64,000 bases of DNA from Clostridia bacterium (GTDB lineage Bacteria > Bacillota > Clostridia > Oscillospirales > Acutalibacteraceae), in assembly GCA_017560255.1 (NCBI GenBank), contig JAFYOI010000035.1, positions 221,833 to 285,832 on the forward strand, given 5' to 3'. This document shows, in pieces, positions 44,763 through 53,420 of the stretch; positions within the stretch are counted from its first letter, which is position 1, and every line of letters begins with the position of its first letter. A program made the translations under genes and the position numbers. Under the pieces are notes generated by a model that did no database searches, was not told the origin of the DNA, and saw only the letters and a program-made list of their open reading frames with translations.

Positions 44763-46673
44763 GTGAAAAAGTCACGTGTTATAAAAAGGTTAATTTTACT
44801 GGTTTCGGATATCGCGGTTGTAGCAGTTTCTGCTTTTGTTGCAATGTGGTTGAGGTATCTGGATGTTGCGGAAATAGATGTCGGTACTTATATTGATATG
44901 TTGTTCTATCGTTTACCGTATCTTATCCTTTTCTCTGTTGCAGCGTATTTTTTGGCATCGTTTTACAGCACGATATGGTCATTTTCGGGCATATACGATT
45001 TTGTCAAAATGGCAACTGCCGTTACAATGGCAAATCTTGTCGCTTTAGTGGTTGATTTGATTGTCTTTGGTGCGGCTATTGATTGGTCGGTTTCAAGGCT
45101 GCCAATATCCGTGTATATGCTTGCGTGGTTTATCAATATGTTGCTGATAGCGATATCGCGTGTCCTGATTGTTATTAAAAACAGGTACTCGAGAGACAGA
45201 CTCAAGAATTTTTCCACTGCTAAGCGTCTTATGATTGTCGGCGCGGGCCAGATGGGTACGATTATGATAAACGAGTTGGAGCATAATGATTTTCGATACG
45301 GTAAACCGATAGTGGCGGTGGATGACAGTTCAAGTAAATTCCACGGCAGAATCAAGGGTGTACCGATTGCCGGCAAAACGACCGATATTCCAGAAGTTGC
45401 CCGCAAATATGAAATTGACGAGATTATCATTTGTATGCCGTCCGCTACAATTGAAAAGCAGAGAAAAGTTATTGAAATTGCAATGAAAACGGGTTGCGAA
45501 TTAAAAATTTCTCCCTCCGTTCACGAGATGGCGCAGAATTCGTTCAAGATGTCGTCACTCAAAAACGTTGAGGTAACGGACCTTCTTTCCCGCCCCGAAG
45601 TAAAACTTGATAAAGAGATTTGTCAGTACCTTCTCGGTCAGGTTGTCCTTATCACCGGCGGAGGCGGATCAATCGGCTCTGAACTTTGCCGTCAGGTTGC
45701 TTTGTATGACCCTAAGAGCATTGTAATATTTGATGTTTATGAGAATAATGCGTATGACCTTATGAATGAACTCAAGGCGAGATATCCCGAGGTTGACGTT
45801 CAGGTAAGAGTCGGTTCCGTGCGTGAACTTGATACTCTTGAAACGGTGTTTGAGGAGTTTAAACCCTCCGTCGTATTTCACGCGGCGGCACATAAACATG
45901 TTCCGCTTATGGAAGATACACCTTGCCAGGCTGTCAGAAATAATGTTTTCGGTACGTATAATACTGCACTTTGTGCGGATAAATACGGCGTTAAGAAGTT
46001 TGTACTTCTTTCAACCGATAAGGCAGTTAATCCAACCAACGTTATGGGTGCTACCAAGAGAATAACCGAACTCATCATTCAATATATGAGTACAAAGAGC
46101 AAAACCTGCTTTGCGGCGGTTCGTTTCGGCAACGTGCTTGGCTCTAACGGCAGTGTAATTCCGCTCTTCAAGCGCCAGATTAAAAACGGTGGTCCCGTAA
46201 CTGTTACACACCCCGACATTACACGTTACTTTATGACTATTCCCGAGGCGGCGCAACTTGTTGTTCAGGCGGGCGGTGTTGCTAACGGCGGTGAGATTTT
46301 CGTGCTTGATATGGGTGAGCCCGTCAAGATTTACGACCTTGCAAAGAACCTTATAAAACTTTCGGGTTACGAGCCGGATGTTGATATCAAGATTGAATTT
46401 ACAGGTTTGAGACCGGGCGAAAAAATGTATGAGGAACTCTCGATGGATGAAGAAAACGAGGGTAGAATCAAAACGAAAAACAACAAGATATTCATCACCA
46501 AGCCGTTCAATATGGATTATGATGAATTTTATCAAAAAATGCTCAGACTCAAGACTTGCGATAATTCAAATGTACGCGAACTTATAAAGGATATCGTGCC
46601 GAATTATACAAGTCAGTCATTGAGTGCAAGTGCGCCTTGTGAGAACGCTGAACCCGAAACGGCGACGGTATAA
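44763..46673 (+). CDS. Membrane UDP-GlcNAc 4,6-dehydratase-like (PglF/CapD family)
   Basis: 636 residues. Four N-terminal membrane helices (1-130), a first Rossmann-like domain ('LMIVGAGQMGTIMINEL'), and the C-terminal SDR domain with 'VLITGGGGSIGSELCRQ', 'FHAAAHKHVPLMED' and 'LLSTDKAVNPTNVMGATKR' (Ser-Met-Lys type active site). The family makes UDP-4-keto-6-deoxy sugars for N-glycan or capsule synthesis. GTG start 44763 after GGAGGG. Ends the operon; a terminator follows. Confidence 0.92.
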   Translation: MKKSRVIKRLILLVSDIAVVAVSAFVAMWLRYLDVAEIDVGTYIDMLFYRLPYLILFSVAAYFLASFYSTIWSFSGIYDFVKMATAVTMANLVALVVDLIVFGAAIDWSVSRLPISVYMLAWFINMLLIAISRVLIVIKNRYSRDRLKNFSTAKRLMIVGAGQMGTIMINELEHNDFRYGKPIVAVDDSSSKFHGRIKGVPIAGKTTDIPEVARKYEIDEIIICMPSATIEKQRKVIEIAMKTGCELKISPSVHEMAQNSFKMSSLKNVEVTDLLSRPEVKLDKEICQYLLGQVVLITGGGGSIGSELCRQVALYDPKSIVIFDVYENNAYDLMNELKARYPEVDVQVRVGSVRELDTLETVFEEFKPSVVFHAAAHKHVPLMEDTPCQAVRNNVFGTYNTALCADKYGVKKFVLLSTDKAVNPTNVMGATKRITELIIQYMSTKSKTCFAAVRFGNVLGSNGSVIPLFKRQIKNGGPVTVTHPDITRYFMTIPEAAQLVVQAGGVANGGEIFVLDMGEPVKIYDLAKNLIKLSGYEPDVDIKIEFTGLRPGEKMYEELSMDEENEGRIKTKNNKIFITKPFNMDYDEFYQKMLRLKTCDNSNVRELIKDIVPNYTSQSLSASAPCENAEPETATV

Positions 46674-46682
46674 ATTAAAATA

Positions 46683-46720
46683 AAACGGATGTTACCATGT
46701 GTAGCATCCGTTTTTGTTTT
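46683..46720 (+). terminator. Terminator of the exopolysaccharide operon
   Basis: 13-bp stem 46683-46695 with 46701-46713 (one U-G pair), five-base loop, then T-rich tail. Confidence 0.92.
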
Positions 46721-46747
46721 GAAAAATTATAGTTTTAATTATAACTT

Positions 46748-46791
46748 GCCCCCGTGGTGTCAATACTATTTTTTAGTAAAGATACGGGGGC
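46748..46791 (+). promoter_or_regulatory. Hairpin that hides the sigG ribosome binding site
   Basis: GCCCCCGT (46748-46755) pairs exactly with ACGGGGGC (46784-46791). The 3' arm is the Shine-Dalgarno sequence of sigG (GGGGG at 46786-46790, start at 46798). A small ACT/AGT helix lies in the loop. Transcripts starting upstream would have the site closed; those starting within the loop would not. Confidence 0.75.
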
Positions 46792-46797
46792 GGAATT

Positions 46798-47568
46798 ATG
46801 TATTATAATAAGGTAGAGATCTGTGGAGTAAACACGTCTAAACTAACGGTATTAAAAGAAGATAAGAAAATGGAACTTTTGCGCAGAATACGGGAAAACG
46901 GAGACATGCAGGCACGTGAAGAGTTGATAAACGGAAATCTGCGCCTTGTTCTGAGCGTAATACAACGCTTTTCCCAGCGTGGAGAGAATATCGACGATTT
47001 GTTTCAGGTCGGTTGTATCGGGCTTATAAAGTCGATTGATCATTTTGACATTACTCAGGACGTGCGGTTTTCGACTTACGCTGTTCCTATGATAATAGGG
47101 GAGGTGAGGCGTTATATCCGTGATAATAATTCTGTACGAGTCAGCCGTAGTATGCGTGACCTTGCTTACCGCGCAATGCAGGCAAAGGAACAATTGACAA
47201 ACGAACTCAACCGAGAACCCACCGTTGAAGAAATTTCAGAAAAAATCGGAGTAAAAAAAGAAGAGGTTGTGCTTGCACTTGAGGCGATTGTCGAGCCGGT
47301 GTCACTATATGAACCCGTTTATTCCGACGGGGGAGATACAATTTACATTATGGATCAGGTCGGTGACAGAAACGATGACAACAACTGGATTGATGAGATT
47401 GTTTTGAAGGATGAGATAAAGAAATTGTCCGAAAGGGAAAAACGCATCTTGACTCTGCGGTTTATGCAGGGAAAAACTCAGGTGGAGGTTGCAAAGGAAA
47501 TCGGCATTTCTCAGGCGCAGGTTTCACGTCTTGAAAAGGGTGCACTTGACAGAATTAAAAATGCATAA
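46798..47568 (+). CDS. sigG: Sporulation sigma factor SigG
   Basis: 256 residues. The opening 'NKVEICGVNTSKLTVLK' is the sigma-G mark; region 2 has 'LRLVLSVIQRFSQRGENIDDLFQVGCIGLIKSIDHFD' and 'RFSTYAVPMIIGEVRRYIRDN', region 4 'LRFMQGKTQVEVAKEIGISQAQVSRLEKGAL'. It directs late forespore transcription. In Bacillus the order is spoIIGA-sigE-sigG; here sigG is upstream, separated by an abrB-like gene on the other strand. Confidence 0.96.
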   Translation: MYYNKVEICGVNTSKLTVLKEDKKMELLRRIRENGDMQAREELINGNLRLVLSVIQRFSQRGENIDDLFQVGCIGLIKSIDHFDITQDVRFSTYAVPMIIGEVRRYIRDNNSVRVSRSMRDLAYRAMQAKEQLTNELNREPTVEEISEKIGVKKEEVVLALEAIVEPVSLYEPVYSDGGDTIYIMDQVGDRNDDNNWIDEIVLKDEIKKLSEREKRILTLRFMQGKTQVEVAKEIGISQAQVSRLEKGALDRIKNA

Positions 47569-47571
47569 AAT

Positions 47572-47609
47572 AAAGCATCTTGGAAAAACCAAGATGCTTT
47601 TTGTTTATT
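47572..47609 (+). terminator. Bidirectional terminator between sigG and the AbrB-like gene
   Basis: Perfect 12-bp stem AAAGCATCTTGG / CCAAGATGCTTT (47572-47583, 47589-47600) with T-runs on both strands. Confidence 0.92.
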
Positions 47610-47853
47610 TTTCGGAAAGTTTTGCTATACAAGCCGAGCAAACGTTCATTCCCTTTAACGTAACCATATCTTCTTCAAATGAGTTGCAGAATATACAAGC
47701 GGGAGCGTATTTTCTCAGAATGAGAGTATTTCCGTCTGTAAACATTTCAAAGGAGTCAACGTTGTCTGTGATATTAAGTTGTTTTCTTATCTCTTTCGGT
47801 ATAGTGACTCTGCCCAGTTCATCAACTTTACGAACAATTCCTGTGCCCTTCAT
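47605..47853 (-). CDS. AbrB/SpoVT-family transition-state regulator with C-terminal cysteine pairs
   Basis: 82 residues. The AbrB swapped-hairpin N-domain is clear ('GIVRKVDELGRVTIPKEIRKQLNITDNVDSFEMF'). The C-terminal part has C53-x2-C56 and C72-x2-C75, a probable zinc ribbon replacing the AbrB C-domain. It should be a DNA-binding regulator of stationary-phase and sporulation genes. RBS TAGGAGGC. It is divergent from spoIIGA. Confidence 0.88.
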   Translation of the reverse strand: MKGTGIVRKVDELGRVTIPKEIRKQLNITDNVDSFEMFTDGNTLILRKYAPACIFCNSFEEDMVTLKGMNVCSACIAKLSEK

Positions 47854-47897
47854 ATTTTGCCTCCTACATAAAAATAACTATTTTCTCTTTTTATGAT

Positions 47898-47926
47898 ATT
47901 GTAGAGCAATCAATCCCCAAAGTCAA
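47898..47926 (-). promoter_or_regulatory. Promoter of the AbrB-like gene
   Basis: Minus strand: -35 TTGACT (47926-47921), 17 bp, -10 TACAAT (47903-47898). Confidence 0.75.
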
Positions 47927-47998
47927 GATAAATTTACATTATTTTACAATTTTATCCAATGTTGGAAGAAAAACTGCAACAAGTTACAAAATATATTG

Positions 47999-48015
47999 TT
48001 TGCACTTGATGCAAA
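47999..48015. other. TTTGCA-N5-TGCAAA inverted repeat
   Basis: Perfect six-base arms around CTTGA, between the divergent abrB-like and spoIIGA promoters; a candidate operator. Confidence 0.35.
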
Positions 48016-48079
48016 AAAGGTTTGTTTGCAGTAAAAAGTCAGTAAATATTTTTGTGTTTTCCATCGGGTAATACGAAAA

Positions 48080-48113
48080 GCGACACAAAGTTTTTTAATG
48101 CCAATTGTATAAT
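48080..48113 (+). promoter_or_regulatory. Putative spoIIGA-sigE promoter, Spo0A-type layout
   Basis: -10 TATAAT at 48108-48113 with no -35 at 17 bp; GCGACA at 48080-48085 lies 22 bp upstream. In Bacillus spoIIG the -35 is likewise about 22 bp from the -10 and is overlapped by Spo0A boxes; AGCGACA here resembles the reverse box TTCGACA at five of seven positions. Confidence 0.45.
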
Positions 48114-48131
48114 TTTCAAAGGGGTGATTAA

Positions 48132-49010
48132 ATGACGCAGGTTGTCTACGCCGACGTGCTGTTTGTTACTAATATGCTCATAACGTACCTGTTACTTTCC
48201 CTTGTTGCTTCTGTTTTTCGGGCAAATCGTGGAGTGTGGAGGATGATTTTTGCTTCTGCATTGGGCGGTTTGTTTTCGTTTTACATTCTTGCGCCCGAGC
48301 AACACACGCTGATTACTATGCTCATAAAATTCTCGTTTTCCGCGGCAATTATTTTTTGCGGATTCAAAGTGGGCACAGTAAGACGGTTTTTAAAATTGTT
48401 GCTCGGATTTTACGTTGTCAGTTTCGGGTTTGCGGGCATTATGATTGCCGTATGGATTATAGTAAAACCGAACGGTATGGTGATAAACAATTCTGTGGTT
48501 TACTTTAATATATCAGTACCGTTGCTGCTGGTAAGTTGCGCGTTTTGCTACGGCGTTATCTGGCTGGCGCAAAGGGTGATCTCAAAGCGGGTGCCGCACA
48601 ACTCTATGTGCGACGTTACAATTTGCGTCTTAAACGTTTCGGTTACCTGCCGTGCGATGATTGATACGGGTAATAGTCTGACGGATTTGTTTACAGGGTG
48701 GCCTGTAATAATTGCTGAGTATGGGAGTGTTGAGCGACTTATACCTGTGCCGTACAAAGCGTTTTATTCGTGCAAAGGTCAATTGCCTCAGATGACTGAC
48801 GGGTTCAGCGAACGTGTGCGTGCAACCCCCTATGATGTTGTGGGCGGAGGTGGAATATTACCCGCGTTTCGTCCCGATTATATAATTTTGCGTAATGGGG
48901 GGCGAAGAACAAAAATAGAAAACGTCATTGTTGCTGTAACTGTTAATAATTTACCACAATCTGATTATCAAGTGTTGCTTAATTCAACAATGAGCGATTA
49001 TATGGCGTAG
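48132..49010 (+). CDS. spoIIGA: Sigma-E processing peptidase SpoIIGA
   Basis: 292 residues. Five membrane helices in the first 150 residues, then an aspartic-protease half domain with the active-site 'DTGNSLTD' (Asp178). '[14 protein letters not shown]' corresponds to the conserved flap region. As a dimer in the septum it cleaves pro-sigma-E after a signal from SpoIIR. RBS AAAGGGGTG. sigE follows by 31 bp. Confidence 0.94.
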   Translation: MTQVVYADVLFVTNMLITYLLLSLVASVFRANRGVWRMIFASALGGLFSFYILAPEQHTLITMLIKFSFSAAIIFCGFKVGTVRRFLKLLLGFYVVSFGFAGIMIAVWIIVKPNGMVINNSVVYFNISVPLLLVSCAFCYGVIWLAQRVISKRVPHNSMCDVTICVLNVSVTCRAMIDTGNSLTDLFTGWPVIIAEYGSVERLIPVPYKAFYSCKGQLPQMTDGFSERVRATPYDVVGGGGILPAFRPDYIILRNGGRRTKIENVIVAVTVNNLPQSDYQVLLNSTMSDYMA

Positions 49011-49041
49011 AGAATATTATTTAATGGGGAGAACATATATT

Positions 49042-49767
49042 ATGAAAGAAATACAAGAATTTTTTCGACTTCTTAAATATAAAATATTGAGGCTGTTTTT
49101 CAAATCCGAAGGGGAAATATTTTACATAAACGGTCCTGAAACTTTACCGCCCCCTCTTGCTAAGGAAGAGGAAGAAGAATTGCTGAAAAGGATAGAACAA
49201 AACGACGAAACCGCAAGAGAACCGTTGATAGTGAGAAATTTACGTTTAGTTGTTTATATAGCGCGGAAATTCGAAACTTCAGGGACTAATATTGAAGACC
49301 TGATTTCAATTGGTACGATAGGTTTGATAAAGGCAGTAAATACTTTTCGCCCCGAGAAGAAAATAAAACTTGCTACTTATGCTTCGCGGTGTATTGAAAA
49401 TGAAATTTTGATGTATTTAAGAAAGGTGAGCCTGAAAAAGAGCGAAATATCAATTGATGAGCCGCTTAATGTCGATTGGGACGGAAATGAATTGCTGTTG
49501 TCCGATGTGCTTGGTAGCGATGAAAATATTGTTAGTATGGATATGGAGGCCGATGACGAACGGAAACTTTTGTGTAAATTGATAGAGAGATTAAAAAGCA
49601 GAGAACGCGTTATTATGGAAATGCGCTTCGGACTCAACGGATATGAAGAGCACACACAGAAAGAAGTTGCGGATATACTTGGTATATCGCAATCATATAT
49701 TTCACGACTTGAAAAACGTATTATTGACGGCTTGCGCAGGGAACTTTTGGAAATGATGGCAATTTAA
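49042..49767 (+). CDS. sigE: Sporulation sigma factor SigE (pro-form)
   Basis: 241 residues. The first 27 or so ('[20 protein letters not shown]...') are the membrane-binding pro-sequence, before '[12 protein letters not shown]'. Region 2 '[37 protein letters not shown]' and region 4 '[24 protein letters not shown]' are nearly identical to the family. Early mother-cell sigma factor. ATG 49042 is preferred to 49024 since GGGGAGA lies between them and family starts are 'MKxxx'. Confidence 0.96.
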   Translation: MKEIQEFFRLLKYKILRLFFKSEGEIFYINGPETLPPPLAKEEEEELLKRIEQNDETAREPLIVRNLRLVVYIARKFETSGTNIEDLISIGTIGLIKAVNTFRPEKKIKLATYASRCIENEILMYLRKVSLKKSEISIDEPLNVDWDGNELLLSDVLGSDENIVSMDMEADDERKLLCKLIERLKSRERVIMEMRFGLNGYEEHTQKEVADILGISQSYISRLEKRIIDGLRRELLEMMAI

Positions 49768-49768
49768 A

Positions 49769-49797
49769 TTGACTTAACTTACTATGTATGGTATAGT
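49769..49797 (+). promoter_or_regulatory. Promoter after sigE
   Basis: -35 TTGACT (49769-49774), 17 bp, -10 TATAGT (49792-49797). Confidence 0.72.
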
Positions 49798-49832
49798 TTA
49801 GATGAAACAATATATAGTTATGGAGTGATTCT

Positions 49833-50264
49833 GTGCTACCCAAGGATGAAAGAGGAAATGAAATGTTTATCGACGTTGTCGAGAAGTTCAGAACGGCGGG
49901 GGCTTTGTCACCGGAAACCGCGGTTGATTATACAAAAATCGGCGTATGTCCCGAAACGCGTCAGAGCGATAAGGATGCGATAAATTATCTTATAGTAATG
50001 TCAATCGTAAAGAAATATAAGAAAAAGTTTTATCTTGATGAAGTAGCGCTTGAAAATCCTAATCGCGCTTACTTCAAAAAAGTTATGAAAAATCTTGCGG
50101 TTTGTGCACCGATAATTTTGGTTTTGGTGCTTTTGTTTTTCTTTCTTGACATGAAACAGGGGAATCGCCAAAATGCTTCAAATTTCGATTTGCCGCCATC
50201 AATTTCGGCAGAAAATGGTTATAATTCATCTGAATTAATGAATCAGTGGTATTTTGATATATAA
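49833..50264 (+). CDS. Unknown protein with C-terminal membrane helix
   Basis: 143 residues from GTG 49833 after GGAGTG. The first 85 residues are soluble and helical; a winged-helix-like order is possible ('SPETAVDYTKIG ... DKDAINYLIVMSIVKKYKKKFYLDEVALENPNRA'). A single membrane helix follows (about 96-113) and then a Ser/Asn-rich tail of about 30 residues outside. I do not recognise the family. Own promoter; lies between sigE and the pilus operon, so its link to either is open. Confidence 0.6.
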   Translation: MLPKDERGNEMFIDVVEKFRTAGALSPETAVDYTKIGVCPETRQSDKDAINYLIVMSIVKKYKKKFYLDEVALENPNRAYFKKVMKNLAVCAPIILVLVLLFFFLDMKQGNRQNASNFDLPPSISAENGYNSSELMNQWYFDI

Positions 50265-50331
50265 TATACAGATATTTTTTAAAAAAACTGTGGTTTTTTA
50301 ACTAAAAGTGCAAAAAAATGTTTGAAAAGTA

Positions 50332-50360
50332 TTGCAAAATTATTAAGGATATGTTAATAT
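50332..50360 (+). promoter_or_regulatory. Promoter of the type IV pilus operon
   Basis: -35 TTGCAA (50332-50337), 17 bp, -10 TAATAT (50355-50360). The leader to pilB is about 85 bases, and I see no known riboswitch in it. Confidence 0.72.
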
Positions 50361-50451
50361 AAACTTCGATTAAATTGCTATTTTTATGTTAGAGATAGAC
50401 TTTTGGAGTTCTGCGGGATTTCAAAAATAAGGTTATTAGGAGGTGTGATGA

Positions 50452-52143
50452 TTGGCGTTTGAACAGTATATTTCAAGAGCACTTATCGAGTCAAAACTTT
50501 TGACTGTTAAACAAATAGATGAACTTGTTCGAGAAAGAGGCGAAGAAGGCACAAAAAGGCTTGAACAAATGGCTATCGATAAGGGCTACATAACTCAGGA
50601 GGATTTAGCAGTAGTTTTAAAGTCTAAGTTCAACGTAGAGTATGTCCAGGTTGACACCTTCAAGATTGATCGTGATCTTGTGCATCTTGTTCCCGAGGAG
50701 TTTTCAAGAAAGAATACTCTTGTTCCGTACTCTGACGACGGAACTACGTTACGCGTTGCTATGGAAGATCCGTTCAATCCCCGCGTTGTTCAGGATTTGA
50801 ATATCATCACAAAAAGAAAGATTATTGCAGATATGGCGTCTGCAACTTCAATTGAACTTGCTCTTGCAAAACTTTACGGTAAAATGGGAACGGACAAGGC
50901 GCTTGAAGAATTCAAGGCTGATACCACTTTTACCAATGTTTTGAGTGCGATCAATAACGAAACTTTTGATGAGCAGATTGATAATGCTCCTATTGTAAAA
51001 CTCGTAAACTCAATTGTTGAAAGAGCAATCAGAGATGGTGCGAGTGATATTCATATTGAACCGGGCGCAGAAGGTGTGCTTGTAAGAATCCGTATCGACG
51101 GTGTTCTTCAAGAACTTCTTACTGTTCCGTCCAATGCTCACAAGGCTATGGTTGCCAGAGTCAAGATTATGTCAAACCTCAATATCGCTGAGAAACGTGT
51201 TCCTCAGGACGGTCGTTTCGCAATGAGCATATTGGGCAAGACAATTGACGTGCGTGTATCCGTTCTTCCTTCCGTTTACGGCGAGAAGTGCGTAATGCGT
51301 TTGCTTGACCGCTCGGATTTCTTGAGGGCGATGGATGAAATCGGCTTCACGGATGACAACATCGGCATTTTTAAAGAGATTATCCATAATCCGCATGGAA
51401 TTATCCTTGTATGCGGCCCTACAGGTAGTGGTAAGTCAACCACACTTTACACCGTACTCAACGAACTTAATGACGTAAGAGTTAATATTACAACTGTTGA
51501 AGATCCTGTCGAGTTCCTTATGGACGGTATTACACAGGTTCAGGTTAATGAAAAAGCGGGTATGACCTTCGCAAGCGGATTCAGAAGTATTCTCCGTCAG
51601 GACCCTGATATCATAATGGTCGGTGAGATGCGTGACGAGGAAACAATCGATATCGCTGTCAGAGCGGCTATCACAGGTCACTTGGTTTTCTCGACAATCC
51701 ATACGAACGACTCCGTAAGTGCTATCACAAGACTTGTTGATATGGGTGTCCCCAGTTATATGATTTCAACCGCGCTTGTTGGTGTAATCGCACAGAGACT
51801 TGTAAGAGTGCTTTGTCCCTACTGTAAAGAGAAACATCTTTTGACCCCCGAGGAAATGTATGAATTGAACAGAACCTTCCCCGAAGGAACGGAAGTTTAT
51901 CACGCAAAGGGCTGTGAGGCTTGTAACCATACAGGTTACAGGGGCAGAACAGCGGTACACGAAATTTATCGTGTGGGTCGTGAGGAAAGAGACCTTATAA
52001 ACAAGAATGCGTCTGTGGATGTTCTTCGTGACGCTGCAATCAAATCGGGTATGACAACTTTGCTTGATGATTGTTGTAGATTGTTGCTCGAGGGTAAGAC
52101 AACTGTAGAGGAAGTAATTAAAACGGCGTACACTCATGATTAA
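50452..52143 (+). CDS. pilB: Type IV pilus assembly ATPase PilB
   Basis: 563 residues. N-terminal MshEN-like domain ('LVPEEFSRKNTLVPYSDDGTTLRVAMEDPFNPRVV'), then hexameric secretion ATPase with Walker A 'GPTGSGKST' (322-330), Asp box 'VEDPVEFLMDGITQVQVNEKAGMTF', Walker B 'DPDIIMVGEMRDEET' and His box. Zinc tetracysteine 'CPYCKEKH ... CEACNHTGYRGR'. Powers pilus extension. TTG 50452 sits 8 bases after AGGAGG; the nearer ATG at 50448 is out of frame and stops after four codons. Confidence 0.95.
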   Translation: MAFEQYISRALIESKLLTVKQIDELVRERGEEGTKRLEQMAIDKGYITQEDLAVVLKSKFNVEYVQVDTFKIDRDLVHLVPEEFSRKNTLVPYSDDGTTLRVAMEDPFNPRVVQDLNIITKRKIIADMASATSIELALAKLYGKMGTDKALEEFKADTTFTNVLSAINNETFDEQIDNAPIVKLVNSIVERAIRDGASDIHIEPGAEGVLVRIRIDGVLQELLTVPSNAHKAMVARVKIMSNLNIAEKRVPQDGRFAMSILGKTIDVRVSVLPSVYGEKCVMRLLDRSDFLRAMDEIGFTDDNIGIFKEIIHNPHGIILVCGPTGSGKSTTLYTVLNELNDVRVNITTVEDPVEFLMDGITQVQVNEKAGMTFASGFRSILRQDPDIIMVGEMRDEETIDIAVRAAITGHLVFSTIHTNDSVSAITRLVDMGVPSYMISTALVGVIAQRLVRVLCPYCKEKHLLTPEEMYELNRTFPEGTEVYHAKGCEACNHTGYRGRTAVHEIYRVGREERDLINKNASVDVLRDAAIKSGMTTLLDDCCRLLLEGKTTVEEVIKTAYTHD

Positions 52144-52179
52144 TATATTTAGTATGTATCTCTTTAGGAGGTGTGCTTG

Positions 52180-53388
52180 ATGCCTAAGTTTGACTATATA
52201 GTTGTCGATAAGGCGGGAAAAAGCAAAAAGGGTATAATCGAAGCGGCTGATATTGAAGCGGCAAGATTAGAACTCAGAGAAAGAGGACTCTATCCTCAGA
52301 ACGTAAAGATTCACGCTGAAGCAAAACTCAGCAAGGAAATAAATTTTTCAAAGAAAATACCGATTCAGGTTGTTTCAGTTTTCTGTATTCAGTTCTCTGC
52401 TATTCTTAAGGCGGGTATTTCTCCGCTCAGAGCAATCGGTATCATCAAGGACCAGCAGGAAGACGAAAGAATGAAAGCGGTTCTTAACGACGTATATGTT
52501 CAGATTCAGCACGGTGTTTCGTTGTCCGAAGCATTCAGCGCTTACTCTGACCGTTTCCCCGAAGTTTTCGTCAATATGATCGAAGCGGGCGAGGCAACTG
52601 GTTCGCTTGACACAAACATGGAGCGTCTGGGTATAACTTTGGAGAAGTCACACAAACTCAATGCGCAGATTAAGTCGGCTCTTATGTATCCGTGTATCGT
52701 TCTTGTTTTGTGCGTTGTTATCCTTATTGTAATGATGGCTTTCGTTATTCCGAAGTTTGCGGATATGTTTAACGCTTCAGGTTCTGACCTTCCGGGCACG
52801 ACGAAATTTATGCTCGGTATGAGTGATTTTATAATCAACAGATGGCCTATACTTTTGCTTGCTGTTGCTGTTATCGTGTTTGCAATTGTTACGTTCAAAC
52901 GTTCCGACTACGGCAAGAATGCAATCGGTAAGTTTAAACTTAAATGTCCCAAGGTTGGTCCTTTGTATTCAAAGATTATTGCGGCAAAGTTCACAAGAAG
53001 TTTGAATTCGTTGGTAAGTTCCGGTGTTCCGGTTCCGGCGGCTATGGAGATTTCCAGCCGTTCCGTCGCTAACACTTTTGTTGAAAAGAAATTGCTCTAT
53101 GCTACCAATCAGGTAAAACAGGGTGTTGAAATTTCCGCTGCGTTGAAAGAGCAGGATGTTTTCCCCCAGATGGTATACGAAATGATTGGTTTGGGTGAAG
53201 AAACGGGTGCTCTCGAAAGCCTTTTGACAAAGACTGCTGATTACTTTGACCAGGAGTCCGAGGAAGCGCTCAAGAGATTGACCGGACTTATTGAGCCCGC
53301 AACGCTTGTGCTGATGGGCGGTATGATTGGTTTTATTGTAATTTCAATTATGCAGCCGATATTTAACATCAGTTCAACTGTTGTTTAG
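52180..53388 (+). CDS. pilC: Type IV pilus inner-membrane platform protein PilC
   Basis: 402 residues with two GspF domains, three membrane helices (about 168-192, 218-240, 375-398) and 'FCIQFSAILKAGISPLRAIGII' plus 'FTRSLNSLVSSGVPVPAAMEIS'. It links the PilB motor with the growing pilus. ATG 52180 follows AGGAGG by 8 bases. Confidence 0.95.
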   Translation: MPKFDYIVVDKAGKSKKGIIEAADIEAARLELRERGLYPQNVKIHAEAKLSKEINFSKKIPIQVVSVFCIQFSAILKAGISPLRAIGIIKDQQEDERMKAVLNDVYVQIQHGVSLSEAFSAYSDRFPEVFVNMIEAGEATGSLDTNMERLGITLEKSHKLNAQIKSALMYPCIVLVLCVVILIVMMAFVIPKFADMFNASGSDLPGTTKFMLGMSDFIINRWPILLLAVAVIVFAIVTFKRSDYGKNAIGKFKLKCPKVGPLYSKIIAAKFTRSLNSLVSSGVPVPAAMEISSRSVANTFVEKKLLYATNQVKQGVEISAALKEQDVFPQMVYEMIGLGEETGALESLLTKTADYFDQESEEALKRLTGLIEPATLVLMGGMIGFIVISIMQPIFNISSTVV

Positions 53389-53420
53389 TATGCACAACGT
53401 TGTAAAGTCAGAGGGATTGT

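Noticed and set aside
47489..47896. Plus-strand frame over the end of sigG and the AbrB-like gene
   Set aside because: It runs antisense to a clear AbrB gene and across a strong terminator, with no ribosome site.
48001..48131. Small RNA gene in the abrB-spoIIGA gap
   Set aside because: No promoter-terminator pair of suitable spacing; the region is better explained as control DNA for the two divergent genes.
50361..50451. c-di-GMP riboswitch ahead of pilB
   Set aside because: The leader lacks the conserved cores of class I or class II aptamers by eye.
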